DNA of 64,000 nucleotides, from assembly GCA_964532595.1 (NCBI GenBank), contig CAZHIQ010000017.1, positions 1-64,000 of the forward strand. The letters are read 5' to 3'. This DNA comes from Chryseosolibacter sp964532595. GTDB lineage: Bacteria > Bacteroidota > Bacteroidia > Cytophagales > Cyclobacteriaceae. The notes under the pieces were generated by a model. That model was not told where the DNA came from and searched no databases. It saw only the letters and a program-made list of their open reading frames with translations. Numbering within the stretch: the first letter of the stretch is position 1; every line of letters begins with the position of its first letter. Of the stretch, positions 56,996 to 64,000 are shown piece by piece. A program made the translations under genes and the position numbers.

Positions 56996-58078
56996 TTATA
57001 CCTGAAAGGCGATATCGAACCGGGCGGCGAGCGCCTGAAGGTCGCTTACCACCTTTTCATTCACAGGAATTCCATTCTTTTGCCGCTCTGCAGCCGTTAC
57101 TCGTTCCGGGTCACCGGGAATCAGAATGCGCTCGTGTCCGTCGGCCGGCGTAGCATTTCGGAACCGATTGATCCAGTTGTCCATGTGAGATTTGAATTCG
57201 TCCGCCGGACGGAAAGCGTCGACACGCATGGCACCAAAGAAGTGACCGATGCCCTGGCCTACCGGATTGGAGGGTGGATCCAGGAAAGCGACAAACGGAG
57301 GAACCCAGGGGCCGTAATTGGCGCCCGAAAGAACTGCAGAAAAGATGTCGACCCAAGCGCCGAGACAGTAGCCCTTGTGGCTTCCGTGGTCGCGATCGCT
57401 GCCCAGCGGGAGGAGTGCGCCACCAGTTTTCAAGGCATGCGCGTCGGTAGTGTCTTTTCCCTGACTGTCCTGAATCCAACCCACGGGTGCTGATTCTCCT
57501 TTTCGCTGTAGGATTTCAAGTTTCCCGTTGGCTGCGGTGGTCGTAGCAAAATCGGCCACGAAGGCAGGTTGTTCATTTGCCGGGATGGCGACAGCGATAG
57601 GATTGGTACCCAGAAGTCGCTCAGTAGAAAACGTAGGAGCTACCAAAGGGCTTGCGTTTGTCATCGCCAGTCCTATCATGTCGTGAGATAAGGCCATCAT
57701 CGCATGGTAGCCGGCAATTCCGAAGTGGTTTGAGTTTCTGACGGCCACCCATCCCGTCCCCGCTACACGCGCTTTTTCAATCGCGATTTCCATCGCCCGG
57801 GGTCCGACTACGAGGCCAAGCCCACTATCTCCATCGACGACAGCTGTACTCGGCGTTTCGTGAACGACCCGAATGTCGGGTGTGGCATTAATGCGTTTCT
57901 TTTCCCAAAGGCGTACATAGCCCGACAGCCGAGCAATACCGTGCGAATCGATGCCGCGTAGATCCGCTTTCAAAAGAACTTCTGTTGCGAGTTCGGCGTC
58001 TGCCGTTGAACAACCCATCTTGTTAAAGACCGACCGCGTAAGCGACCGGAGTGACTCCACTTCGATAATCTTATCCAT
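56996..58078 (-). CDS. Malate/L-lactate dehydrogenase family oxidoreductase (Ldh2)
   Basis: A 360-residue NAD(P)-dependent dehydrogenase of the Ldh2 fold, which differs from classical malate dehydrogenase. Typical motifs are LRGIDSHGIARLSGYV, VRNSNHFGIAGYHA, GTNPIAVAIPA and GSDRDHGSHKGYCLGAWVDI (His/Lys active site). The substrate is uncertain: malate, sulfolactate, ureidoglycolate or a delta-1-piperideine carboxylate. ATG 58078 is preferred over a GTG three codons upstream. Confidence 0.88.
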   Translation of the reverse strand: MDKIIEVESLRSLTRSVFNKMGCSTADAELATEVLLKADLRGIDSHGIARLSGYVRLWEKKRINATPDIRVVHETPSTAVVDGDSGLGLVVGPRAMEIAIEKARVAGTGWVAVRNSNHFGIAGYHAMMALSHDMIGLAMTNASPLVAPTFSTERLLGTNPIAVAIPANEQPAFVADFATTTAANGKLEILQRKGESAPVGWIQDSQGKDTTDAHALKTGGALLPLGSDRDHGSHKGYCLGAWVDIFSAVLSGANYGPWVPPFVAFLDPPSNPVGQGIGHFFGAMRVDAFRPADEFKSHMDNWINRFRNATPADGHERILIPGDPERVTAAERQKNGIPVNEKVVSDLQALAARFDIAFQV

Positions 58079-58127
58079 TGCGCACAAAAATAACGGTAAA
58101 GTTCCTAAACGTGATGGATTTGAGACC

Positions 58128-59057
58128 TTATGTTAATCCGTGCCAGGCGATCGTGTATAATGCTCCCTCTTTGAGCGACCAGGACGAGACGCGAATGGCT
58201 TCAAAATGATGTCGGCCAAGCACGGTGCGAATCAGGCAGCAGGCACACACGATCATGTCGACACGCATTTCGATCATACCTTCAATCGCCATTCTGCCTG
58301 CGCGGTTTTTTGCCAAAATCTCGTCGGAAATAGTCTGGAAGTCGGAAAGTGTAAGTGGCGTTTCGGGTGCATCGCGATCTACGGCGATTCCCTGGCGGAT
58401 GCAATGGATTTCGCTGAGGGTGTCAAACGAACCGGAAGATCCAACGAGCACCCGGGGTTGGTAGCGGGCGAGGGCCTGATACAACGGCTCAAGGGCGCCG
58501 TTCAGATGGTCGTTAAGGGCGTTCACTTCGTCTGCGGTAATCGGATCGTGACGGTGAAATTCCTCGAACAAACGCTGAGCACCTACTTCAAAGCTTTTCT
58601 TCCAGACTATCCCTGTTTTATCTCCAATGATAAATTCAACGCTACCCGCGCCGATATCGACGACAAGAGCCGGTGTGTCAAGAGGTAACGCAGCCAAGAT
58701 GCCGGCGAAAATCAAAGACGCTTCCTCTTCGCCCGAAATAATGGTCACCGGTATCCCGGTCTCCGTGTAAATTCTGCTGGCGAGGTCTGTCCCGTTTACT
58801 GCATTTCTCATCGCGCTGGTGCCGTACGCATAGACCACTTCTGCTTCGTGGCGAGCTATTTCCGTCTTAAAGTCTTTCATTGTCTGGAGGGCTCTTTCGA
58901 AGGCCTCAGGAAGTATGATGTTGTTGTTAATGCCTCCGCGTGCCAGGCCGACGACCGACGAACGCCGACAAACCATTGTGCGTTGGTCGCCGTTGATGTG
59001 GGCGACGAGAAGGTGAAACGTATTGCTGCCCATGTCAATAACGGCGATCTTCTTCAT
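58128..59057 (-). CDS. Ppx/GppA family exopolyphosphatase
   Basis: A 309-residue protein of the ASKHA fold. The phosphate-binding motifs AVIDMGSNTFHLLVA and VVDIGAGSVEFIIG, the catalytic region ISGEEEASLIFAG and GSSGSFDTL are present. It lacks the C-terminal HD-like domain of long Ppx enzymes, as usual for the short bacterial form. It would hydrolyse polyphosphate or (p)ppGpp-related pentaphosphate. The downstream Ldh2 gene on the same strand begins 49 bases later. Confidence 0.92.
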   Translation of the reverse strand: MKKIAVIDMGSNTFHLLVAHINGDQRTMVCRRSSVVGLARGGINNNIILPEAFERALQTMKDFKTEIARHEAEVVYAYGTSAMRNAVNGTDLASRIYTETGIPVTIISGEEEASLIFAGILAALPLDTPALVVDIGAGSVEFIIGDKTGIVWKKSFEVGAQRLFEEFHRHDPITADEVNALNDHLNGALEPLYQALARYQPRVLVGSSGSFDTLSEIHCIRQGIAVDRDAPETPLTLSDFQTISDEILAKNRAGRMAIEGMIEMRVDMIVCACCLIRTVLGRHHFEAIRVSSWSLKEGALYTIAWHGLT

Positions 59058-59130
59058 CGGAGTGGAAATGCTGCGTGAAAGTCAGTAATGTACAGCGATT
59101 TAACTATTTTACGGCCATTCAGACAATGCC

Positions 59131-60702
59131 ATGACGAAACGAAAAGTAAACGACCCGCAGCTTCAGGAGAAGTTTGCCGCCCTGGAGCGGAAGAATGAGG
59201 AAGCTTTACTGGGCGGAGGTGCCAAGCGAATGGCTCAGCAACACGAACGTGGCAAGCTGACGGCCCGGGAGCGTATTCATTTGTTGGTTGATGAGGGCAC
59301 GTTCCAGGAAATGGGCAAATTTGTTATGCACCGGGGAAAGGACTTCGGGCTGGACAAAGAATACTACCTGGGCGACGGCGTGGTGACAGGATACGGTAAA
59401 ATAAACGGTCGGCTGGTTTATGTGTTCTCCCAGGATTTTACAGTCTTCGGAGGGTCTCTCTCAGAAGCTCACGCCGAAAAGATTGTCAAGATCATGGATC
59501 TGGCCATGAAGAATGGAGCGCCGGTTATAGGATTGAACGACTCAGGTGGTGCTCGTATTCAGGAGGGCGTGGTTTCGCTGGCCGGTTACGCCGATATCTT
59601 TTACCGTAATACACTGGCATCGGGTGTTATTCCGCAAATCTCGGCCATTATGGGGCCATGCGCCGGTGGCGCGGTGTACTCTCCTGCGATCACTGACTTC
59701 ACCTTCATGGTGGAGAACACGTCTTTTATGTTCGTGACCGGGCCAAACGTTGTCAAGACAGTAACCCATGAAAACGTAACAGCGGAAGAACTCGGCGGGG
59801 CGCTTACCCACAGTACAAAGAGCGGAGTTACTCATTTTGCGTGTGCTAACGAGGTTGAATGCATTCAACAAATCAAAACGTTGTTGAGCTATTTGCCTCA
59901 GAACTGTGAAGATTCCCCGCCGATGGAGGCTTACACTCCTGGCGATGAGCGGCGTCCTCAGCTAAATGAAATCATCCCGTCCAATCCTAACCAGCCCTAT
60001 GATATGCGGGATGTTATCAATGGCATCATCGACGACGGGACATTCTTTGAAGTTCACAAGAACTTTGCTGAGAATATCGTAGTTGGATTTGCCCGACTTG
60101 CTGGCAGAAGCATTGGCGTTGTGGGTAATCAGCCGGCGTCACTTGCAGGCGTACTGGATATCCACTCCAGCGTTAAAGGTGCCCGGTTTGTACGCTTCTG
60201 TGATTGCTTCAATATTCCCCTGCTGGTGCTTGAAGACGTTCCGGGATTTCTGCCAGGTACCGACCAGGAGTGGAATGGAATTATAACTAATGGGGCTAAA
60301 CTATTGTTTGCGTTTTCAGAGGCTACGGTGCCGAGAGTGACGGTGATCACCCGGAAAGCATACGGCGGTGCCTACGATGTGATGAACTCAAAACATATTG
60401 GGGCCGACATGAACTTTGCATGGCCTACCGCCGAGATTGCTGTGATGGGGGCTAAAGGCGCGGCTGAGATTATTTTTCGCAGGGAGATTGCCGAAGCTGA
60501 AGACCCGCAGGCCGCCCTTGATGAAAAGGTTGCAGAATACACGCGGAAGTTTGCCAACCCGTATCGGGCGGCGCACCGCGGCTATGTCGATGAAGTGATC
60601 TATCCGGACGAGACCCGCGAAAAGCTTATCCACGCCTTTGAAATGCTGGAGAACAAAGTGGCGCAACTGCCGAAGAAAAAACATGGTAATATCCCGCTGT
60701 AA
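59131..60702 (+). CDS. Acyl-CoA carboxylase beta (carboxyltransferase) subunit
   Basis: A 523-residue carboxyltransferase that moves carboxyl groups from biotin to acyl-CoA, probably propionyl-CoA (giving methylmalonyl-CoA). The crotonase-fold halves show GLNDSGGARIQEGVVSLAGY, IMGPCAGGAVYSPAITDF, LEDVPGFLPGTDQEWNGI and RKAYGGAYDVMNSKHIGADM. No biotin carboxylase or biotin carrier gene is in the window, so the alpha subunit lies elsewhere. It is followed closely by the M42 peptidase. Confidence 0.95.
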   Translation: MTKRKVNDPQLQEKFAALERKNEEALLGGGAKRMAQQHERGKLTARERIHLLVDEGTFQEMGKFVMHRGKDFGLDKEYYLGDGVVTGYGKINGRLVYVFSQDFTVFGGSLSEAHAEKIVKIMDLAMKNGAPVIGLNDSGGARIQEGVVSLAGYADIFYRNTLASGVIPQISAIMGPCAGGAVYSPAITDFTFMVENTSFMFVTGPNVVKTVTHENVTAEELGGALTHSTKSGVTHFACANEVECIQQIKTLLSYLPQNCEDSPPMEAYTPGDERRPQLNEIIPSNPNQPYDMRDVINGIIDDGTFFEVHKNFAENIVVGFARLAGRSIGVVGNQPASLAGVLDIHSSVKGARFVRFCDCFNIPLLVLEDVPGFLPGTDQEWNGIITNGAKLLFAFSEATVPRVTVITRKAYGGAYDVMNSKHIGADMNFAWPTAEIAVMGAKGAAEIIFRREIAEAEDPQAALDEKVAEYTRKFANPYRAAHRGYVDEVIYPDETREKLIHAFEMLENKVAQLPKKKHGNIPL

Positions 60703-60725
60703 TAACAGAAAAGTTGATCAACACT

Positions 60726-61796
60726 ATGGATAAAAAAAGCAAAGAATTTCTCTTTACGTATCTTAACAATGCTTCCCCCACTGGCTTCGAAGCGGAAGGA
60801 CAGAAAATATGGCTCGAGTATCTCAAGCCTTATGTGCACGACTACACGGTTGACGTATATGGCTCCGTGGTAGGGGTAATCAATCCGAAGGCAAGTTACA
60901 AGGTAGTGATCGAGGCACATGCCGATGAGATATCCTGGTTTGTGAACTACATTACCGATGACGGATATATCTATGTCAGACGCAATGGTGGTTCCGACCA
61001 TCAGATAGCGCCAAGCAAGCGCGTCAACATTCATACGGACAACGGTATCGTCAAAGGTGTGTTCGGGTGGCCCGCTATCCACGTGCGCGATATAGGTAAG
61101 GAGGAGCCTCCTACTTTGAAGAATATCTTTATTGATGTTGGGGCAACCAGCAAGAAGGAGGTTGACGCCATGGGGATTCATGTGGGTTGTGTAATCACGT
61201 TTGAGGATGAGTTGATGGAGCTCAATAAGAAGTGGTTGGTTGGACGTGCTCTTGATAATCGAATCGGTGGCTATATGATAGCGGAGGTGGCGCGGCGCCT
61301 GAGTGAAAACCGCAAGAAGCTACCCTTCGGGCTTTACGTGGTGAACGCTGTTCAGGAAGAGATTGGGCTGCGCGGCGCCGAGATGATTTCGCGGCGAATC
61401 AAGCCGGACCTTGCGATATGTACTGACGTGACCCATGATACTCAGTCACCGATGTATAGCAAGAAGGATAGCGGAAATCTAAAATGCGGCGCAGGACCGG
61501 TATTGTGCTATGGCCCGGCTGTGCAAAACAACGTACTGAAAATGATTATCGAAACGGCCCAGCGGCGGAAAATTCCTTTTCAACGCCAGGCGGTTTCAAG
61601 ATCTACGGGCACGGATACTGATTCTTTTGCATACTCGGCTGAAGGGGTGGCATCAGGGTTGATCTCCTTGCCCTTGAAGTATATGCATACAACCGTCGAG
61701 ATGGCGCACAAGGACGATATAGATAATGTGATTAACCTTATCTATCAGTTTCTCCTTCAGTTGAAAGCCGGACACGATTTCCGTTACTTTAAATAG
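60726..61796 (+). CDS. M42 family aminopeptidase/glutamyl aminopeptidase
   Basis: A 356-residue metallopeptidase. Metal ligands and catalytic residues appear as VIEAHADEI (His65, Asp67), GRALDNRIGG, VNAVQEEIGLRGAE, CTDVTHD and KYMHTTVEMAH. M42 enzymes form large tetrahedral complexes that trim peptides. The ATG at 60726 is taken as start; a TTG four codons upstream is less likely. It may be co-transcribed with the acyl-CoA carboxylase gene (23-base gap). Confidence 0.93.
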   Translation: MDKKSKEFLFTYLNNASPTGFEAEGQKIWLEYLKPYVHDYTVDVYGSVVGVINPKASYKVVIEAHADEISWFVNYITDDGYIYVRRNGGSDHQIAPSKRVNIHTDNGIVKGVFGWPAIHVRDIGKEEPPTLKNIFIDVGATSKKEVDAMGIHVGCVITFEDELMELNKKWLVGRALDNRIGGYMIAEVARRLSENRKKLPFGLYVVNAVQEEIGLRGAEMISRRIKPDLAICTDVTHDTQSPMYSKKDSGNLKCGAGPVLCYGPAVQNNVLKMIIETAQRRKIPFQRQAVSRSTGTDTDSFAYSAEGVASGLISLPLKYMHTTVEMAHKDDIDNVINLIYQFLLQLKAGHDFRYFK

Positions 61797-62104
61797 CGCG
61801 GATAAACACATAACCTTTGCGTTGCAGTTCGCCCGGAAAGGGGATGGTATGCCAACCGCTCATCAGAATTTTTGACCGACCATGCGGGCGAAACGATTCC
61901 TGTTAGAAGAATTTATTCGCGTAAATGGTCCGTGCTATAAATTTGAAGTAAGCAGAGGAAACCGCGCCAATGCGCTGACGATCTCCGCTTACAAGACATT
62001 GAAGAAATACGCGCAGGGGCGCAGAGTTTTTATAGAGAGGGTCTTTTCTCTGTGTTCCCTGTGCGTTATTTTTTTATCGGGGGGTTGTGACGTACTCGAC
62101 GAAA
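61797..62104. other. 308-base intergenic region between convergent M42 and aroA genes
   Basis: No gene is supported. A plus-strand frame from 61882 runs through it into aroA antisense, but it has no recognisable domain. The main feature is the inverted repeat at 62009-62066. Confidence 0.6.
62009..62075. repeat. Imperfect inverted repeat with T-run, possible terminator
   Basis: ACGCGCAGGGGCGCAGAG (62009-62026) and CTCTGTGTTCCCTGTGCGT (62048-62066) are near reverse complements around a 21-base loop, followed by ATTTTTTTA. It lies between convergent genes and fits a terminator for the M42 gene. The arm sequence resembles a widespread type of short intergenic repeat, but I cannot confirm this. 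Confidence 0.6.
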
Positions 62105-63325
62105 TCAGTCCTGCTTTATGTCAAATCCCACTGCACCAAGATCATCCCAGAATCGGGGATAAGACTTCCGCACCACCGAAGGGTTCTCAATGCTGACATT
62201 CATGACGGTTGCCAAAGGGGCAAACGCCATCGCCATGCGGTGGTCTTTGTAGGTTTGGAATAGCGCATGCTCCGGCAATTTTTCAGAAGGCTGAAGTTCC
62301 CACCGGTCGGGGAACTCAAGGAGATCGGCGCCGATCTTCCTCAATTCGTTTTGCAACGCGGCTATTCGATCAGTCTCTTTTATCCGAAGACTCTCCAAAC
62401 CTGTGAAGACACCTTTGATTCCTTTGGCGGCACACACCACAGCAATGGTCTGGGCGAGGTCGGGGCAGTGCGTGAAGTCCTGCTGGATGTGATCAACTGT
62501 TGATCCTTTTGTCAGGTTGATATGGTCGCCGTCAATTGTGGTTACAACACCCAGCTGTTCCATGATGCCGGCGACTGCGCTGTCGCCCTGGAGTGATTTC
62601 TGAAACAGGCGGGGCAGGCGCACCTCGGCTTCTTTTGCAAGTGCAGTAAAGGCGAACCAGTAGCTTGCTGCCGACCAGTCCGATTCCACGCTAAAGGTAG
62701 TAGGTTTATATTTCCCTGACGGAATCCGAATCTCGCGCTCCCGTAATTCAGGAGAAACGCCAAATGATTCCATGAGCGATGCCGTCATCTCAATATAGGG
62801 ACGGCTGCCCACCTTGCCTTCGAGGCGCAAGGTGAGTCCCTGAGGCAGACAGGGAGCTATCATCATCAACGCCGAAATAAACTGCGAGCTCACATCTCCG
62901 CGGATACTGATGGTGTCGGTTTTTTGGCCGGTGAATTGTTTCACCTCGAGGGGAGGATAGCCCGGTTTTTCTTTGTAGGTGATGTCTGCACCTAACGTTT
63001 GTAAGGCATCGACAAGGATTCCAATCGGACGCTCCTTCATTCGTGCGGTTCCCGTGAGAACTTTATGCTGTCCTGTCACGCTGAAGTAGGCGGTGAGAAA
63101 ACGCATGGTGGTTCCGGCGTCTTCGACATCGATGATAGATTCAGCTGAGCCGATACGCTTCAGCATCAGTTGAGTGTCGTTCGCATCGGACAGGTTGTGC
63201 AGCGTTGACTTGTTTCCTGAAAGAGCATTCAGTATGAGTACACGGTTACTGATACTCTTCGAAGCAGGAAGATACGCCGCGGTTCCCGATACATGGGTTT
63301 TGTTTTTGATTGAAAGAGTGTTCAA
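62105..63325 (-). CDS. aroA: 3-phosphoshikimate 1-carboxyvinyltransferase (EPSP synthase)
   Basis: Sixth step of the shikimate pathway. The 406-residue protein is slightly short for the family, as usual in Bacteroidota. Active-site motifs: LPASKSISNR (19-28), EDAGTTMRFLTAY (68-80), GDVSSQFISALMM, ESDWSAASYW, LRIKETDRI and TYKDHRMAMAFA. aroB lies 270 bases away on the same strand, so two shikimate genes are clustered with a small opposite-strand gene between them. Confidence 0.96.
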   Translation of the reverse strand: MNTLSIKNKTHVSGTAAYLPASKSISNRVLILNALSGNKSTLHNLSDANDTQLMLKRIGSAESIIDVEDAGTTMRFLTAYFSVTGQHKVLTGTARMKERPIGILVDALQTLGADITYKEKPGYPPLEVKQFTGQKTDTISIRGDVSSQFISALMMIAPCLPQGLTLRLEGKVGSRPYIEMTASLMESFGVSPELREREIRIPSGKYKPTTFSVESDWSAASYWFAFTALAKEAEVRLPRLFQKSLQGDSAVAGIMEQLGVVTTIDGDHINLTKGSTVDHIQQDFTHCPDLAQTIAVVCAAKGIKGVFTGLESLRIKETDRIAALQNELRKIGADLLEFPDRWELQPSEKLPEHALFQTYKDHRMAMAFAPLATVMNVSIENPSVVRKSYPRFWDDLGAVGFDIKQD

Positions 63326-63422
63326 GTCGACTGGTTTTTTAAGGCCCGGAAATTACAAGTACAAAGAGATATTTTCGAGTTTGCGTGTAACAATTGTGTC
63401 CAAAAATAAGTTAATTAGTAGT

Positions 63423-63611
63423 ATGAGTAAGTCGAGTACATTGGCAATCGGAATAGGTTTGGCGTCGGGAGCACTTCTGGCGGCCTGGTTGTTGACCGGT
63501 ACCCGAAAAGAGAAGACCAGAAAGTTCATTTCGGAGAAAACGGCTAGCATCCGCAAAACAATAAAAACGGAGAAGCCGGTCTACGATGAAGCGGAATCCT
63601 ACTTGTCCTGA
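63423..63611 (+). CDS. Small single-span membrane protein (YtxH-like)
   Basis: A 62-residue protein with one hydrophobic segment (about 7-25, LAIGIGLASGALLAAWLL) and a basic tail with KEKTRKFISEKTASIRKTIK, the pattern of YtxH/gas-vesicle-G-like small proteins. The ATG at 63423 is chosen; the frame is open much further upstream, but that part runs antisense to aroA. The 3' end overlaps aroB by 13 bases on the other strand. Confidence 0.65.
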   Translation: MSKSSTLAIGIGLASGALLAAWLLTGTRKEKTRKFISEKTASIRKTIKTEKPVYDEAESYLS

Positions 63612-64000
63612 TCGCGGCGGTAGAATGCAATTGCTTCTTTTACCTCTTCCGGGGAAATCTCACAATCCCATTTAGCGTTCCCCACTCCCTCGAGGAGAAC
63701 GCATAATATTCTGTTTCCTTTATTTTTCTTGTCCTGTAAAGCCAATAGGGCAACGGGCTCTTCATCTTCTTGTGTCAACGGGACTTTACCGAATACGTCC
63801 AGTAAATACGCTTGAATTGACTCAAATGCCTCCGTTGTGAGCATGTTCTTTTTCCATGCAAGCCAGGCTTCGCAGACCAGCCCCGCTGCAACTGCTTCGC
63901 CATGAAGGATCTTGCGATTTGCCCCAAGGAGATGAGTCTCCACCGCGTGACCAATCGTATGTCCCGCATTCAGCGTTTTTCGCAAACCTGTTTCAAACCG
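63599..64000 (-). CDS. aroB: 3-dehydroquinate synthase, C-terminal part (cut by window edge)
   Basis: Second step of the shikimate pathway. Only the last 133 residues are in the window. They begin RFETGLRKTLNAGHTIGHAV, holding the zinc-ligand motif GHTIGHAVE, and continue with HGEAVAAGLVCEAWLA (second ligand). The C-terminus is typical (EISPEEVKEAIAFYR). The gene continues beyond position 64000. Confidence 0.95.
   Translation of the reverse strand, partial: RFETGLRKTLNAGHTIGHAVETHLLGANRKILHGEAVAAGLVCEAWLAWKKNMLTTEAFESIQAYLLDVFGKVPLTQEDEEPVALLALQDKKNKGNRILCVLLEGVGNAKWDCEISPEEVKEAIAFYRRDQDK

Noticed and set aside
61882..62196. 104-codon plus-strand frame between the M42 and aroA genes
   Set aside because: It runs through the inverted repeat and ends antisense to aroA. 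It has no recognisable motif and no convincing start.
63174..63422. Upstream extension of the small YtxH-like gene to 145 residues
   Set aside because: The extra part is antisense to the aroA start and does not look like protein; the ATG at 63423 gives a compact membrane protein.

Overview
The window is chromosomal DNA of a member of the Bacteroidota, most likely order Cytophagales. The phylum is clear from a SusC/SusD pair with an ECF sigma/FecR system, from house-keeping promoters of the TTTG-N19/20-TAnnTTTG type, from the near absence of Shine-Dalgarno sites, and from ribosomal proteins with the lineage's typical extensions (S3, L17) and zinc-free forms (S14, L36). The order is an inference from gene content and protein flavour. 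A 100-N scaffold gap inside secY shows that this is a draft assembly. I see no prophage, insertion sequence, CRISPR array or replication origin.

Layout. (1) 1-2268: tRNA-Gly(TCC), tRNA-Thr(GGT), tuf and tRNA-Trp(CCA). Directly upstream of both tRNA-Gly and tRNA-Trp lies a broken partial copy of the same tRNA that carries a GC-rich or hairpin palindrome in its D-arm region. (2) 2397-17719: secE-nusG-rplKAJL-rpoB-rpoC, a DUF3467 gene, then rpsL-rpsG-fusA-rpsJ (str operon). (3) 17789-27695: an 11-gene non-ribosomal block that separates rpsJ from rplC. It holds MocA-like cytidylyltransferase, a PAS histidine kinase, XdhC, DUF2141, a c-type cytochrome, a SCO protein, a HemJ-like membrane protein, a MOSC protein, an alpha-glucan phosphorylase and a FecCD-type ABC importer (ATPase and permease). 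(4) 27976-42370: the S10, spc and alpha operons from rplC to rplQ, including secY, map, infA and rpoA, then carA and eno. (5) 45021-47174: a Pif1/RecD-like helicase with a C-terminal helix-turn-helix. (6) 47258-56017: ECF sigma factor, FecR anti-sigma, STN-domain SusC, SusD-like lipoprotein, a small lipoprotein and a secreted N-acyl-D-amino-acid deacylase. (7) 56094-64000: DivIC-like division protein, an outer-membrane barrel protein, Ldh2-family dehydrogenase, Ppx/GppA phosphatase, acyl-CoA carboxylase beta subunit, M42 aminopeptidase, aroA, a small membrane protein and the 3' end of aroB.

How it works together. Regions 2 and 4 make the transcription and translation machinery. They appear to be driven from at least four promoters whose -7 element and start region are almost the same (TAYCTTTGCASYCC), in front of tRNA-Trp/secE, rpsL, rplC and rpsH. 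Region 3 mixes molybdenum-cofactor handling (MocA, XdhC, possibly MOSC) with haem and copper redox functions (cytochrome c, SCO, HemJ-like). Region 6 looks like a self-contained uptake and hydrolysis unit: ligand-sensing SusC signals through FecR to the sigma factor, SusC/SusD import the substrate, and the deacylase may process it in the periplasm.

The observations I would check first are the palindrome-bearing tRNA copies, the split S10 cluster, the phosphorylase with Thr in place of the usual PLP lysine, the sigma/FecR/SusCD/deacylase unit, and the structured spacer in front of tuf.
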